This document shows positions 44,457 through 54,505 of a stretch of 64,000 nt of DNA, in pieces. The notes beneath the pieces were generated by a model. The model did no database searches. It was not told the origin of the DNA and was given only the letters and a program-made list of their open reading frames with translations. The first letter of the stretch is position 1. Every line of letters starts with the position of its first letter. This DNA is from an uncultured Flavobacteriales bacterium (GTDB lineage: Bacteria; Bacteroidota; Bacteroidia; Flavobacteriales_D; Sanyastnellaceae). Location of the stretch: assembly GCA_938085425.1 (NCBI GenBank), contig CALKGQ010000011.1, positions 62,001 to 126,000 on the forward strand. The letters run 5' to 3'. The position numbers and the translations under genes were made by a program.

Positions 44457-46961
44457 ATGTGGTTTCGCATCGCTTCCTTTCTCATCCGTCATCGTCTCCC
44501 CGCTGTGGTGGCGTTGTTTGCAGCGACCCTGTTCATGGGGGCCCAGATTCCGCATCTGAAAATGCAGTACAAATACGGTGGTCTCCTTCCTCAGGACGAT
44601 CCATCGGAGGTCGCACATGCGCGGTTTTTGGACTCCTTTGGGGCGGAGGGCAACGTGCTGTTGGTGGGCATTGAAGACCCGCGCATCCGCACGGGAGAGG
44701 GGTTGCAAGCTTGGCATGACCTGGCAGAAAGCATCCGAGCCCTTCGGGTGACGGTCGACGGTGCTCCTGCTGTGATCATCGACTCTGTGTTTGCTTTGAG
44801 CAATGCATTTGAGGTGGTGAAACACCCCACGCTGAAGCAATTTGTGTTGTCGCCCGTGGCCCCAGATGTGGTGGACCCACCCGTTGGGGCCCTTCCATTG
44901 TCAGATGCCCGGGCGGACAGCATCGTGAACAAAGTGCGCACCCTGCCCTTCTACGATGGACTGCTGTACAATCCCGACAACGACGCCACATTGATGATGG
45001 TGGTGTTCAACCACGACATGCTCAATTCAGCCCAAAGGGGGACGGTTGTCGAAGACATTGTGGAGTTGACCGATGCTTGGTCCGAGTCCCATGGCATCGT
45101 CACCCATTTGAGTGGGCTGCCCTACATCCGGATTTCCATCACCAACAAAGTCAAAGGAGAAATTGGCTATTTCATTGCTGCGGCCCTCTTGGTCACAGCG
45201 ATTCTGTTGCTCTTGTTTTTCAGAAACTTGGCCGTGGTGGGCGTGTGCCTCACGGTGGTGGCAGTGGGGGTGACTTGGGCCTTGGGGTCCATCGCTTTGT
45301 TCGACTTCAAAGTCAGCCTCCTCATGTCGTTGATCCCTCCCCTGAGCATTGTCATTGGGGTGCCCAACTGCATTTATTTGGTCAACAAATACCAGGCAGA
45401 GTACAAGCGACACGGCAACAAAATGATGGCGCTTCAGCGCATGGTCACCAAAGTGGGGAACGCAACCCTTCTGACCAATGCCACCACGGCCTTTGGATTT
45501 GCGACGTTCATTTTCACGCACAGCCCGGTGCTCATCGAATTTGGTGTGGTTGCTGCCATCAACATCATGGTGGCGTTTGCCATCAGCATCATTTTGATCC
45601 CGGCCCTCTTCACTTGGTTGCCTGCCCCCACGGAACGTCATTTGACGCATTTGGACCGACTGTGGGTGGAAAGGGTGGTGGGCACCTTTGTGCAAACCGT
45701 TCAGTTTGGGAGAACCAGGGTGTACTTGTTGACCCTTGTGGTGGTGGCCTTGAGCAGTTGGGGGATGACCAGGATGCAGACCACCGGCAACATCGTGGAC
45801 GACTTGCCAGAGGAGGACAGGGTGCTGACCGACTTGACTTGGTTGGAGGATCGGTTCCGAGGGGTGATGCCCTTCGAGGTGCTGATCGATGCGGGCAAAC
45901 CTGGACAGATCTTGAATGCGTCCAACCTTCGAAGGATCGAGAGGTTCCAAAACTTGCTCCAATCGTACCCTGAGTTTTCGCGGAGTTTGAGTGCGGTGGA
46001 TGCGGTGAAGTTTGGGGTGCAAGCGTTCTATGGCGGCGACCCCGAGCGTTACAGGCTTCCGTCCCGTCAAGAGCGCTCTTTCATGGCGCCCTATTTCCGA
46101 GGCAGCGAGTCGGCTGCGGCGGACATAGACGATGCCAATGCAGTGACCTCCAATTTTGTGGACTCGTCCCGAACGGTGACGCGAATCTCCGCCAACATGG
46201 CCGACGTGGGGACGTTGGAAATGGAAACGTTGATGTCGGAATTGCAGCCCCGGATGGACAGCATTTTCCCGCCAGAGCGGTTCGACATGACCATCACCGG
46301 AACGAGCATCGTCTTCTTGAAGGGCACGAACTACTTGGTCAAGAATTTGGCGATTTCCATGACGCTGGCCATCTTGGTGATTGCCTTGGTCATGGCCCTC
46401 CTGTTCAAGAGCGCGCGCATGGTGGGCATCGCCCTTGTCCCCAACTTGCTGCCCCTTCTTTTCACTGCCGGTGTGATGGGTTGGACAGGCATCCCCATCA
46501 AACCCTCGACGATTTTGGTGTTTTCTGTGGCCTTCGGCATTTCTGTGGACGACACCATCCATTTCCTTGCCAAATACCGCCAGGAATTGCAGGCGAATGG
46601 ATGGAACATTCGACAAGCTGTGCTGGCCGCCGTCCGCGAAACCGGGGTCAGCATGATGTACACTTCAATTGTGCTGTTCTTTGGCTTCTTGATGTTTGCA
46701 ATGAGTGAATTTGATGGCACGCGCTCCTTGGGAATTTTGGTGTCTGTCACCCTGCTGGTCGCCATGTTCACGAACTTGATGTTGCTGCCCTCCTTGCTGA
46801 TGAGCTTTGCCCAGTTTGTCACCACCAAAACCTTCAGTGAGCCGTTCATCGATTTGTTGGACGAAGAGGACGATTTGGCAGTGGAGGCTTTGCAAGTCCA
46901 AAAGGGGCTGAGCCCGGGCAAGGGGGAAGAAAAGCATGCCGATTTGCGGGGTCGTTCCTGA
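44457..46961 (+). CDS. RND/MMPL-superfamily membrane transporter
   Basis: 834 residues with the RND repeat: a first helix, a periplasmic loop (about residues 30-225), a six-helix block with a sterol-sensing-like core (ALLVTAILLLLFFRN, SLIPPLSIVIGVPNCIYLVN), a second loop and a second block (ILVFSVAFGISVDDTIHFLA). It fits the MMPL-type exporters of lipids or hydrophobic compounds; the substrate is unknown. No membrane-fusion or outer-membrane partner lies alongside. The ATG at 44457 follows a weak TTTCTTTG box by 8 nt. Confidence 0.85.
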   Translation: MWFRIASFLIRHRLPAVVALFAATLFMGAQIPHLKMQYKYGGLLPQDDPSEVAHARFLDSFGAEGNVLLVGIEDPRIRTGEGLQAWHDLAESIRALRVTVDGAPAVIIDSVFALSNAFEVVKHPTLKQFVLSPVAPDVVDPPVGALPLSDARADSIVNKVRTLPFYDGLLYNPDNDATLMMVVFNHDMLNSAQRGTVVEDIVELTDAWSESHGIVTHLSGLPYIRISITNKVKGEIGYFIAAALLVTAILLLLFFRNLAVVGVCLTVVAVGVTWALGSIALFDFKVSLLMSLIPPLSIVIGVPNCIYLVNKYQAEYKRHGNKMMALQRMVTKVGNATLLTNATTAFGFATFIFTHSPVLIEFGVVAAINIMVAFAISIILIPALFTWLPAPTERHLTHLDRLWVERVVGTFVQTVQFGRTRVYLLTLVVVALSSWGMTRMQTTGNIVDDLPEEDRVLTDLTWLEDRFRGVMPFEVLIDAGKPGQILNASNLRRIERFQNLLQSYPEFSRSLSAVDAVKFGVQAFYGGDPERYRLPSRQERSFMAPYFRGSESAAADIDDANAVTSNFVDSSRTVTRISANMADVGTLEMETLMSELQPRMDSIFPPERFDMTITGTSIVFLKGTNYLVKNLAISMTLAILVIALVMALLFKSARMVGIALVPNLLPLLFTAGVMGWTGIPIKPSTILVFSVAFGISVDDTIHFLAKYRQELQANGWNIRQAVLAAVRETGVSMMYTSIVLFFGFLMFAMSEFDGTRSLGILVSVTLLVAMFTNLMLLPSLLMSFAQFVTTKTFSEPFIDLLDEEDDLAVEALQVQKGLSPGKGEEKHADLRGRS

Positions 46962-46976
46962 CCAAAATGGGGCGCG

Positions 46977-46988
46977 TATCTTGGCCCC
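46977..46988 (+). promoter_or_regulatory. -7-like box 4 nt before rmlA
   Basis: TATCTTGG (one mismatch to TAnnTTTG) is followed by CCCC and the ATG at 46989, the same 4-nt spacing seen at lpd, mreB and two other genes. Confidence 0.4.
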
Positions 46989-47858
46989 ATGAAAGGAATT
47001 GTTCTTGCCGGCGGAAGCGGCACGCGGCTTTGGCCCTTGACCAAGGCGGTCAGCAAGCAATTGATGCCTGTGTACGACAAGCCGATGATCTACCATCCGC
47101 TGTCCACCCTCATGATTGCAGGGATACGAGAAATCCTCATCATCACCACCCCTGAAGACAGTGCGTCGTTCCAGCGGCTTCTTGGCGATGGCAGCGCATT
47201 GGGGTGTTCGTTTTCGTACAAGGTCCAGGAGGTGCCCAACGGACTGGCACAGGCCTTTGTGATTGGGAAAGAGTTCATTGGGCAGGACAAGGTGGCCTTG
47301 GTGCTTGGCGACAACATTTTTTACGGCAGAAGCTTTGGCCGCACCCTTCGCGCCCACACCGATCCAGATGGGGCCATTGTGTTTGCCTACTATGTCAGCG
47401 ATCCTGAACGCTATGGGGTGGTGGACTTCGATGCGGATGGCAAGGTCCAAAGCTTGGAGGAAAAGCCGGACCATCCCAAGTCCAATTACGCTGTGCCAGG
47501 GCTTTACTTTTATGACAACCACGTGGTGGACATCGCCGAGGGCCTCGCGCCCAGTGCGCGTGGGGAGTATGAAATCACGGATGTCAACAAGGCCTATTTG
47601 GAGGCGGGGAAGCTGCAAGTGGGTGTCCTCGATCGTGGCATGGCCTGGTTGGACACAGGCACGCACGCCTCACTGATGCAGGCCTCCCAATTCGTGCAAG
47701 TCATCGAGGACCGTCAAGGTTTGAAAATTGGTTGTTTGGAAGAAATTGCCTGGCGCATGGGGTTCATTGACGACGAGGCCTTGGAAGCGTTGGCCCAGCC
47801 ATTGCTCAAAAGTGGGTATGGGACCTATTTGTTGGAGCAACTGAAGCGCGGCCGTTGA
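46989..47858 (+). CDS. rmlA: Glucose-1-phosphate thymidylyltransferase
   Basis: 289 residues. RmlA joins glucose 1-phosphate to dTTP, the first step to dTDP-rhamnose and other dTDP-sugars. Motifs: [64 protein letters not shown] and [12 protein letters not shown]. Length is normal. The other rml genes are absent here, so it is a stand-alone copy. Confidence 0.96.
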   Translation: MKGIVLAGGSGTRLWPLTKAVSKQLMPVYDKPMIYHPLSTLMIAGIREILIITTPEDSASFQRLLGDGSALGCSFSYKVQEVPNGLAQAFVIGKEFIGQDKVALVLGDNIFYGRSFGRTLRAHTDPDGAIVFAYYVSDPERYGVVDFDADGKVQSLEEKPDHPKSNYAVPGLYFYDNHVVDIAEGLAPSARGEYEITDVNKAYLEAGKLQVGVLDRGMAWLDTGTHASLMQASQFVQVIEDRQGLKIGCLEEIAWRMGFIDDEALEALAQPLLKSGYGTYLLEQLKRGR

Positions 47859-47912
47859 GGCTTTTTGTCCTGAGCATCGAACCATTTCCATCTGCACCCT
47901 ATTCTCTCTAGC

Positions 47913-48911
47913 ATGAGCACCTCTTCCCGCGAATCGCAATGGCGTGAGGCCTTGCAAGAACGCCTGACCGCATTCCTTGGCCACCACCCTACGGCTTCTG
48001 CAGACGGCCTCTATGACCCCATTCATTACTTGATGTCACTCGGGGGCAAACGCATTCGTCCTGTCCTCGCCTTGGCCGCTTGTGAAGCCGAGGGTGGACG
48101 GATGGAAGAGGCCATGCCGGCCGCCATGGCCATCGAGCTTTTTCACAACTTCACCTTGATGCACGACGACATCATGGACGAGGCGCCTTTGCGTCGAGGC
48201 CAGCCTACCGTGCACAAGCGGTGGTCGGAGAATGCGGCCATCCTTTCGGGCGACGCCATGTACACGCTAGCGCTGACGGCCCTGGAGACCGTTCCGTCGC
48301 ACGCCCTTCCAGCGGCATTGTCGATGTTCAATGCCACGGCACGGGAAGTTTGTGAGGGCCAACAAAGTGACATGGCCTTTGAGACCCGTGATGCGGTGGC
48401 AGTGCCCGAGTACATGGAGATGATCCGCTTGAAAACGTCCGTCCTCTTGGCGGCTTCCGCCGCCATGGGCGCCATGTGCGCAGGGTCTTCCAACGAGCGT
48501 GTGAAGTCGTGGTACAGCTTTGGCCTCAACATTGGTTTGGCCTTTCAGATCCAAGACGATTTGTTGGACACCTTCGGAGAGAGCGGGGCCACGGGGAAGC
48601 AAGTTGGAGGGGACATTCTTGCCGACAAGAAAACGTTGTTGTGGCTTACCACCATGGAGCAAGAGGCTGGCAGAGACATTCTGAACCATTGGTCGCAAGT
48701 TCCCTCGCCCACCACACAGGAGGAAATGAACTCGAAAATAGAAGCCGTCAGGCACGCGATGGTTGCAGCTGGGGCGGACAAGAAAGCCCAAGAACGCATG
48801 GCCACCCATGCGGAGAAGGCCTTGAATTCACTCTCAGAATTGGGGCTGTCTGGTGCCGACGCTGGGTGGTTCGAAGCCCTCGCAGAACACGTTGTGTCAA
48901 GGACCCACTGA
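47913..48911 (+). CDS. Polyprenyl (farnesyl/geranylgeranyl) diphosphate synthase
   Basis: 332 residues of the trans-prenyltransferase family. Visible are GGKRIRPVLALAACE, the first Asp-rich motif LMHDDIMDEAPLRRGQPTVH and the second FQIQDDLLDTFGE with a following KTLLWL. The residues ahead of the first DDxxD suggest a short-chain product (C15-C20), but chain length cannot be fixed by eye. It may supply the allylic primer for UppS or for menaquinone. It lies between rmlA and odhA. Confidence 0.9.
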   Translation: MSTSSRESQWREALQERLTAFLGHHPTASADGLYDPIHYLMSLGGKRIRPVLALAACEAEGGRMEEAMPAAMAIELFHNFTLMHDDIMDEAPLRRGQPTVHKRWSENAAILSGDAMYTLALTALETVPSHALPAALSMFNATAREVCEGQQSDMAFETRDAVAVPEYMEMIRLKTSVLLAASAAMGAMCAGSSNERVKSWYSFGLNIGLAFQIQDDLLDTFGESGATGKQVGGDILADKKTLLWLTTMEQEAGRDILNHWSQVPSPTTQEEMNSKIEAVRHAMVAAGADKKAQERMATHAEKALNSLSELGLSGADAGWFEALAEHVVSRTH

Positions 48912-48952
48912 TTCCCATCCTTTCGATAAGGTCAGTCCGGTCGGAGAGGCTT

Positions 48953-48960
48953 ACCTTTAC
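48953..48960 (+). promoter_or_regulatory. -7-like box of odhA
   Basis: TACCTTTA (one mismatch) lies 23 nt before the odhA ATG. A small GGCG-CAAAA-CGCC hairpin occupies the short leader. Confidence 0.4.
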
Positions 48961-48983
48961 TGGCGCAAAACGCCTACGTCCTC

Positions 48984-51701
48984 ATGGACCCACTTTCTTT
49001 TTTGAGCAATGCCGAACCCGGTGCGCTCGATGCCATGTACGCCCGCTACCTGCAGGACCCCGAGTCGGTGGACCACTCGTGGCGACTTTTTTTTGCAGGG
49101 TTTGATTTGAGCCGTGCCCAATACGGCGAAGATGCAGCTTCCCCTGCGACCCTCAAGGAATTCAAAGTCATCGACTTGATCCATGGCTACCGCACCAGTG
49201 GTCACCTGTTCACGCAAACCAATCCCGTACGTGCAAGACGGACGTACTTGCCCACCTTGGCGTTGGAACATTTTGGTTTGGGCGATGGGGATTTGGATAC
49301 AGTGTTCCAAGCAGGCAGTGAGGTGGGGCTGGGCGCGGCGAAATTGCGCGACATCGTGGCGCATCTTGAGGCCACGTATTGCCACTCCATTGGCATGGAG
49401 TACATGTACATCCGCGAACCTGAACGCCTCGATTGGATCCGCGACCGCATCGAGCTGGCGAACCGTCCGAGGCTGGATGCCGAGGCGAGGAAGCACGTGC
49501 TCAAGAAAATAAGTCAAGCCACCCTGTTCGAGGAGTTCCTGCAGAAGAAATTTGTGGGACAAAAGCGCTTTTCGTTGGAAGGCGGAGAGTCCCTGATTCC
49601 AGCGTTGGACGCCCTCATTGAGCTTGGCACAACCCAGGGAGTGAAGGAGGTGGTCATAGGGATGGCCCACCGCGGGCGGTTGAGCACCCTGGCCCACATC
49701 ATGGGCAAACCTTATGCCCACATCTTGAGCGAATTTGAAGGGAAGGCCTACGATGGCGATGGATTGTTCGATGGCGATGTGAAATATCATTTGGGCTATT
49801 CCCAAAAGCAAAAGGCCGATTCGGGGCAAGAAGTGACCATCACGCTGGCGCCCAACCCCTCTCATTTGGAGGCAGTTGACCCTGTGGTCGAAGGCATCGC
49901 AAGGGCACGCATCGATGCCATGGGAGGAGAGGAAGCATGTGTGCTTCCCATTTTGATCCATGGGGACGCTGCCATTGCCGGCCAAGGTGTGGTCTACGAG
50001 TTGGCCCAGATGGCTGGGCTTGACGGCTACCGAACAGGAGGGACGGTCCACATTGTGGTGAACAACCAAATTGGCTTCACCACGAACTATCTCGATGCCC
50101 GCACCTCGACTTATTGCACCGATGTGGCGAAAGTCACCCAAGCCCTGGTGTTTCATGTCAATGCCGACGATGTAGAAGCGGTGGTGCAGGTCATGAAAAT
50201 CGCCCTCGAGTACAGACAAACCTTCCACAGGGACGTCTTCATTGACTTGTTGGGTTACAGAAAATATGGGCACAACGAAGGGGATGAACCCAAGTTCACC
50301 CAGCCACAACTTTACAAGGCCATCGCCGCGCATCCTTCGCCACGTGAAACCTACTTGGCCAAGCTCTTGCAGGACGGAACGGTCACCGCAGAAGAGGCTG
50401 AAGCTTTGAAGGCTTCTTTGGTGCAAGCAATGGAAGACGGTTTTGAGGAGGCAAAGTCCATGGAGCTTTCTGTGGTGGACGATTTCTTGAGCGATCTCTG
50501 GGAAGCTTACCGCCCGGCAAAAGACCACGAGCTGACCAGTTCTCCCAAGACAGGGGTGCCCAGCAAGAAGCTGGTGGCCCTGGCGGAGCGCATGAACACC
50601 CTGCCTGAGGGCCCCAATTTCTTCCGCAAAGTCAAGAAGCTCAAGCGCGACCGTTTGGCGATGTTGGAGCGGGATGAATTGGATTGGGCCATGGGGGAGA
50701 AGCTCGCCTACGCCACCTTGTTGGAAGAAGGGCATCCTGTGCGGATCTCTGGACAAGATGTTGAGCGTGGGACTTTCTCCCACCGCCATGCCGTGGTGAA
50801 AACGGAGGACAGCGAAGAAGAATGGATCATGCTCAACGAGCTGAGCAAGGGCCAAGCAAAGTTGCAGGTCTACAACAGCCTTCTGTCCGAATACGCTGTC
50901 AGTGGTTTTGAATACGGCTACTCGTTTGCCCAGCCCAATGGTTTGACCATTTGGGAGGCCCAGTTTGGGGACTTCAACAATGGGGCACAAATCATGTGGG
51001 ATCAATTTCTCACTGCGGGCGAGGACAAGTGGCGCACCATGAATGGACTGACGTTGCTCCTGCCACATGGATACGAGGGAATGGGTTCGGAGCACAGCAG
51101 TGGACGCCTTGAACGCTTTTTGCAGATGTGTTCCGGAGACAACATTGTTGTGGCGAATTGCACCACCCCGGCGAACATGTTCCACTTGCTGCGGCGCCAG
51201 GTGCACAGGCCTTTCCGGAAGCCATTGGTGGTGTTCACGCCCAAGAAACTCCTCCGTTACCCCAAAGCCGTTTCTTCGATTCAAGCCTTCAGCAAAGGAG
51301 GTTTTCTCGAGGTGGTGGACGATGCCCAAGCTGCAGATGGAGCAGAGATTGTCGTCCTGTGCTCTGGCAAGGTGTACTATGACCTGCTCGAGAAGTTTGG
51401 CGACAAGGTCCCCAAGAATTTGGCCTTGGTGCGACTTGAACAGCTTCATCCCTTTCCTGCCCAAGCCGTGTCCGATGTGCTTTCCCGCCACGGCAAGCCC
51501 AAGATGGTTTGGCTCCAGGAAGAGCCACGCAACATGGGCGGGTGGACGTTTGTCCGCGAGCAAATGGACTTGAACGGTTGGGGCGACCTGTCGTTCGTGG
51601 GACGGGAAGCAAGCGCGAGTCCTGCTTCGGGTTCTCCTGCGGTGCACCAACAACGACACGATGCCCTTCTTGATGAAGTGGTGGCCATGGCCCAATTTTG
51701 A
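48984..51701 (+). CDS. odhA: 2-oxoglutarate dehydrogenase E1 component
   Basis: 905 residues. The thiamine-dependent E1 decarboxylates 2-oxoglutarate and passes succinyl to the E2 lipoyl group. It has the typical N-terminal segment (SFLSNAEPGALDAMYARYLQ and VDHSWRLFFAGF), HRGRLSTLAHIMGKP, the cofactor-binding HGDAAIAGQGVVYE, GYRTGGTVHIVVNNQIGFTT, and a C-terminal transketolase region with LPHGYEGMGSEHSSGR and WLQEEPRNMGGW. It is followed after 29 nt by odhB; E3 (lpd) is at 42991-44394. Confidence 0.97.
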   Translation: MDPLSFLSNAEPGALDAMYARYLQDPESVDHSWRLFFAGFDLSRAQYGEDAASPATLKEFKVIDLIHGYRTSGHLFTQTNPVRARRTYLPTLALEHFGLGDGDLDTVFQAGSEVGLGAAKLRDIVAHLEATYCHSIGMEYMYIREPERLDWIRDRIELANRPRLDAEARKHVLKKISQATLFEEFLQKKFVGQKRFSLEGGESLIPALDALIELGTTQGVKEVVIGMAHRGRLSTLAHIMGKPYAHILSEFEGKAYDGDGLFDGDVKYHLGYSQKQKADSGQEVTITLAPNPSHLEAVDPVVEGIARARIDAMGGEEACVLPILIHGDAAIAGQGVVYELAQMAGLDGYRTGGTVHIVVNNQIGFTTNYLDARTSTYCTDVAKVTQALVFHVNADDVEAVVQVMKIALEYRQTFHRDVFIDLLGYRKYGHNEGDEPKFTQPQLYKAIAAHPSPRETYLAKLLQDGTVTAEEAEALKASLVQAMEDGFEEAKSMELSVVDDFLSDLWEAYRPAKDHELTSSPKTGVPSKKLVALAERMNTLPEGPNFFRKVKKLKRDRLAMLERDELDWAMGEKLAYATLLEEGHPVRISGQDVERGTFSHRHAVVKTEDSEEEWIMLNELSKGQAKLQVYNSLLSEYAVSGFEYGYSFAQPNGLTIWEAQFGDFNNGAQIMWDQFLTAGEDKWRTMNGLTLLLPHGYEGMGSEHSSGRLERFLQMCSGDNIVVANCTTPANMFHLLRRQVHRPFRKPLVVFTPKKLLRYPKAVSSIQAFSKGGFLEVVDDAQAADGAEIVVLCSGKVYYDLLEKFGDKVPKNLALVRLEQLHPFPAQAVSDVLSRHGKPKMVWLQEEPRNMGGWTFVREQMDLNGWGDLSFVGREASASPASGSPAVHQQRHDALLDEVVAMAQF

Positions 51702-51730
51702 CCTAACCTGACCCTAAGAACCTTTACCTC

Positions 51731-53023
51731 ATGCCGATTCTGGAAATGAAAGTCCCCAGCCCTGGGGAGAGCATCTCGGAAGTGGAGATCGCTGCTTGGC
51801 TTGTGTCCGATGGCGACTACGTTGAAAAAGACCAGGCCATTGCGGAAGTGGATTCCGACAAAGCCACGTTGGAATTGCCGGCGGAAGCTGCAGGCATCAT
51901 CACCTTGAAGTCTGAAGAAGGAGATGTTGTGGAAGTGGGAGGAGTTTGTTGTTTGATCGACACCGATGCCCAACGGCCCGAAGGAACCGCAGCTCCAGCG
52001 CCAGCCGCTGCGCCAGCTGCTGCGCCGGCTCCGGCCGAGGCTCCGGCCCCGAGTCCCGCCCCCGCCCCCGCCCCTGCTCCCATTGCCACACCTGCCCCTG
52101 TGGCCTCCAACAAGGGAAGCCATGTGGAGGGTCATGCATCTCCTGCCGCAAGAAAAGCCATGGCAGATGCCGGACTTCCCGCGGGCTCCATCCAAGGCAC
52201 AGGGCGTGAAGGCCGAGTGCTCAAACAAGATGTGTTGGCCGCATTGGCCCAGGGATTCGATGCATCGAATGTGCGGTCCGGGTGGACTGGAAGCCGAGAG
52301 ACGCGACGTGAGAAGATGAGCATGCTGCGCCGCAAGGTGGCAGAACGCTTGGTGTCCGTCAAGAATGAAACGGCAATGTTGACCACCTTCAACGAAGTGG
52401 ACATGAAGCCCGTGATGGATTTGCGCAAGAAGCACAAAGAAGCCTTCAAGAAGGAATTCGGCGTGGGCTTGGGTTTCATGGGTTTCTTCACCAAGGCAGT
52501 GACCACGGCGTTGGCGGAATTCCCAGCCATCAACGCCCAGATCGATGGCAAAGAGCTCATCCTGCATGACTATGCGGACATCTGCATCGCCGTGAGTTCA
52601 CCCAAGGGACTTATGGTTCCCGTGGTGCGGAATGCTGAAACGCTGAGTTTGGCAGAGATTGAAGCAGAAATCAAGCGCTTGGCCATCCGTGCACGCGACG
52701 GAGAGTTGACGATTGATGAAATGCAGGGAGGTACCTTCACCATCACCAACGGTGGGGTGTTTGGCTCCATGCTTTCTACCCCCATCATCAATCCGCCTCA
52801 AAGTGCGATTTTGGGGATGCACAACATCGTCGAACGCCCCGTGGCCATCCACGGGAAGGTGGAGATTCGACCCATCATGTACGTCGCTTTGAGCTACGAC
52901 CACCGCATTGTCGATGGGAAGGAAAGCGTGGGCTTCCTCTACATGATCAAGGAGATGATTGAAAACCCAGAGCGCATGCTCTTTGGTGGCAAGACCCCAA
53001 CAGAGGTCCTGCTGGGCCTTTGA
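51731..53023 (+). CDS. odhB: Dihydrolipoamide succinyltransferase (E2 of 2-oxoglutarate dehydrogenase)
   Basis: 430 residues. A lipoyl domain with the lipoylated Lys in [15 protein letters not shown] is followed by an Ala/Pro linker (residues about 83-125). A peripheral-subunit-binding domain ([20 protein letters not shown]) and the catalytic acyltransferase core, with the active-site motif [13 protein letters not shown], complete it. It transfers succinyl groups to CoA. It is paired with odhA. Its stop lies 18 bp from that of the convergent moeZ-like gene. Confidence 0.96.
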   Translation: MPILEMKVPSPGESISEVEIAAWLVSDGDYVEKDQAIAEVDSDKATLELPAEAAGIITLKSEEGDVVEVGGVCCLIDTDAQRPEGTAAPAPAAAPAAAPAPAEAPAPSPAPAPAPAPIATPAPVASNKGSHVEGHASPAARKAMADAGLPAGSIQGTGREGRVLKQDVLAALAQGFDASNVRSGWTGSRETRREKMSMLRRKVAERLVSVKNETAMLTTFNEVDMKPVMDLRKKHKEAFKKEFGVGLGFMGFFTKAVTTALAEFPAINAQIDGKELILHDYADICIAVSSPKGLMVPVVRNAETLSLAEIEAEIKRLAIRARDGELTIDEMQGGTFTITNGGVFGSMLSTPIINPPQSAILGMHNIVERPVAIHGKVEIRPIMYVALSYDHRIVDGKESVGFLYMIKEMIENPERMLFGGKTPTEVLLGL

Positions 53024-53041
53024 CAGCTGGTTGCTGGCGTC

Positions 53042-54205
53042 TCAGTACCTCGCCAAGGAAGAATCAACTTGGGCCTGCCACTCAAGGATTCCGCCCGTGA
53101 GGTTGAGCAAATTGTCGTAGCCATGTTCATCTTCCAACTGTCGAATGGCTTTGGCACTCCTGACACCTGAACGGCAATGGACCACCACGGGTCGGTCCCT
53201 TGGGATACGTGAGGTGCTTTCAGTGACCGAGGCCAAGGGGATGAGTTCACCTCCCATCTGAGCGATGCCGTATTCATAGGGCTCTCTGACATCAATGAGC
53301 ACATGCTCTTTGCCAGATTCTTGCCAGGATTTGAAGGTCTCCACGCTCAGGGCGTTGACCTCGCGTTCTTGGCTTGAAGGCACACCAATGCCACAGAACT
53401 GATCGTAGTCAATCAATTCGCTTTGCGTGGGGTTGGATCCGTTCAACGGATTTTTAGGGTCTTTCCGGATTTTCATGGTCCGGGTCGAGAACCCTGTGGC
53501 ATCGAACAGAAACAACCGACCACTCAAGGTGTCGCCAAGTCCCACGATGACCTTGATGACTTCAAGCGCCTGCAGCGAGCCCAGGATGCCAGGGAGCACC
53601 CCAATGACACCTCCCTCGGCACAGCTTGGCACGAGGCCAGGGGGTGGTGGACTGGGAAACAGGTCGCGGTAATTGGGGCCACGGGTGCCGTCGGGCAACA
53701 GTTCGTTGAACACGGATGCCTGTCCTTCAAATCGGTAAATGCTGGCGTACACGTTCACCTTGTCCTCCAAGACGCAGGCATCATTCACCAGATACCGCGT
53801 GGGGAAATTGTCTGTGCCATCGGCCACAACATCATAGGCACGCACCAATTCGCGGGCATTGGCACTGGTGAATTTGGTGTTGTGCACCTCCAATGTGATG
53901 TGTGGATTCAACGAGGCCAAACGCTCTTTCGCTGCGACGGCTTTCGCCACCCCCACCGACTCCACCCCAAACAACACTTGTCGCTGGAGGTTGCTGGCAT
54001 CCACGGTGTCGAAGTCGACAATGCCAATCCTTCCAACGCCTGCGGCGGCCAAGTAAAGGAGAAGTGGAGAGCCAAGACCTCCTGAACCGATGACCAAAAC
54101 ACTTGAGCCTTTCAGCTTGCGTTGTCCGTCGATGTTGAATTCCGGGATGATGAGGTGCCTGCTGTAGCGCTCGAGCTCCTCTTTGTTGAATTGAATCTGT
54201 TCCAT
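53042..54205 (-). CDS. E1-like adenylyltransferase with C-terminal rhodanese domain (MoeZ/MoeB-R type)
   Basis: 387 residues. Residues about 1-260 are a ThiF/MoeB fold: RYSRHLIIPEFNIDGQRKL, the nucleotide loop VIGSGGLGSPLLLYLA, and VADGTDNFPTRYLVNDA. Residues about 285-387 are a rhodanese domain with active Cys in VVVHCRSGVRSAKAIRQ. It would adenylate a ubiquitin-like carrier C terminus and sulfurate it to a thiocarboxylate. The usual structural zinc cysteines are missing (NYRDLF and KDPKNP replace the CxxC pairs). The ATG at 54205 lies 7 nt after the carrier gene. Last gene of the sulfur operon. Confidence 0.85.
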   Translation of the reverse strand: MEQIQFNKEELERYSRHLIIPEFNIDGQRKLKGSSVLVIGSGGLGSPLLLYLAAAGVGRIGIVDFDTVDASNLQRQVLFGVESVGVAKAVAAKERLASLNPHITLEVHNTKFTSANARELVRAYDVVADGTDNFPTRYLVNDACVLEDKVNVYASIYRFEGQASVFNELLPDGTRGPNYRDLFPSPPPPGLVPSCAEGGVIGVLPGILGSLQALEVIKVIVGLGDTLSGRLFLFDATGFSTRTMKIRKDPKNPLNGSNPTQSELIDYDQFCGIGVPSSQEREVNALSVETFKSWQESGKEHVLIDVREPYEYGIAQMGGELIPLASVTESTSRIPRDRPVVVHCRSGVRSAKAIRQLEDEHGYDNLLNLTGGILEWQAQVDSSLARY

Positions 54206-54212
54206 GGCAATG

Positions 54213-54494
54213 TCAAAAACCGCAGCCGCCTGCAATCGCAGGGATGATGCTGACTTCGTCAGAGGAGTTCAATGGGGTCCCTTCGCCTTGCAAGGCATGA
54301 ATGTCTTCGTCTCCCACGTAGACGCGGATGAAGCTGCGCAAGGTTCCTGATTCGTCAAAGAGGTGAGGCTGGAGTCCAGGGTGCTGTTCAGCAAGTCCTT
54401 TCAGCAAGGACCCAACGGTGGCGGCTTCTTGGGCAAAGGTGCTTTGACCTTCAGTGAATTTGCGAAGCGGGGTGGGAATGATGAGTTGTGCCAT
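54213..54494 (-). CDS. Ubiquitin-like sulfur carrier (CysO/ThiS/MoaD type) with C-terminal CGF extension
   Basis: 93 residues of the beta-grasp MoaD/ThiS fold (LIIPTPLRKFTEGQ start, FIRVYVGDEDIHAL, DEVSIIPAIAGG). Active carriers end in Gly-Gly; here the frame continues as GGCGF before the TGA, so three residues must be removed before adenylation. The gene immediately upstream encodes a JAMM protease that could do this, as QbsD does for QbsE (which ends in Cys-Phe) in thioquinolobactin synthesis. The ATG at 54494 is used; the E1-like gene follows. Confidence 0.87.
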   Translation of the reverse strand: MAQLIIPTPLRKFTEGQSTFAQEAATVGSLLKGLAEQHPGLQPHLFDESGTLRSFIRVYVGDEDIHALQGEGTPLNSSDEVSIIPAIAGGCGF

Positions 54495-54505
54495 GTGGAT
54501 AGGAT

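Noticed and set aside
46967-46990. Perfect 7-bp inverted repeat ATGGGGC/GCCCCAT covering the rmlA start codon, as a possible thermosensor or start-blocking hairpin
   Set aside because: If transcription starts from the -7-like box in its loop, the 5' arm is not in the RNA. It would matter only for readthrough from the upstream transporter.
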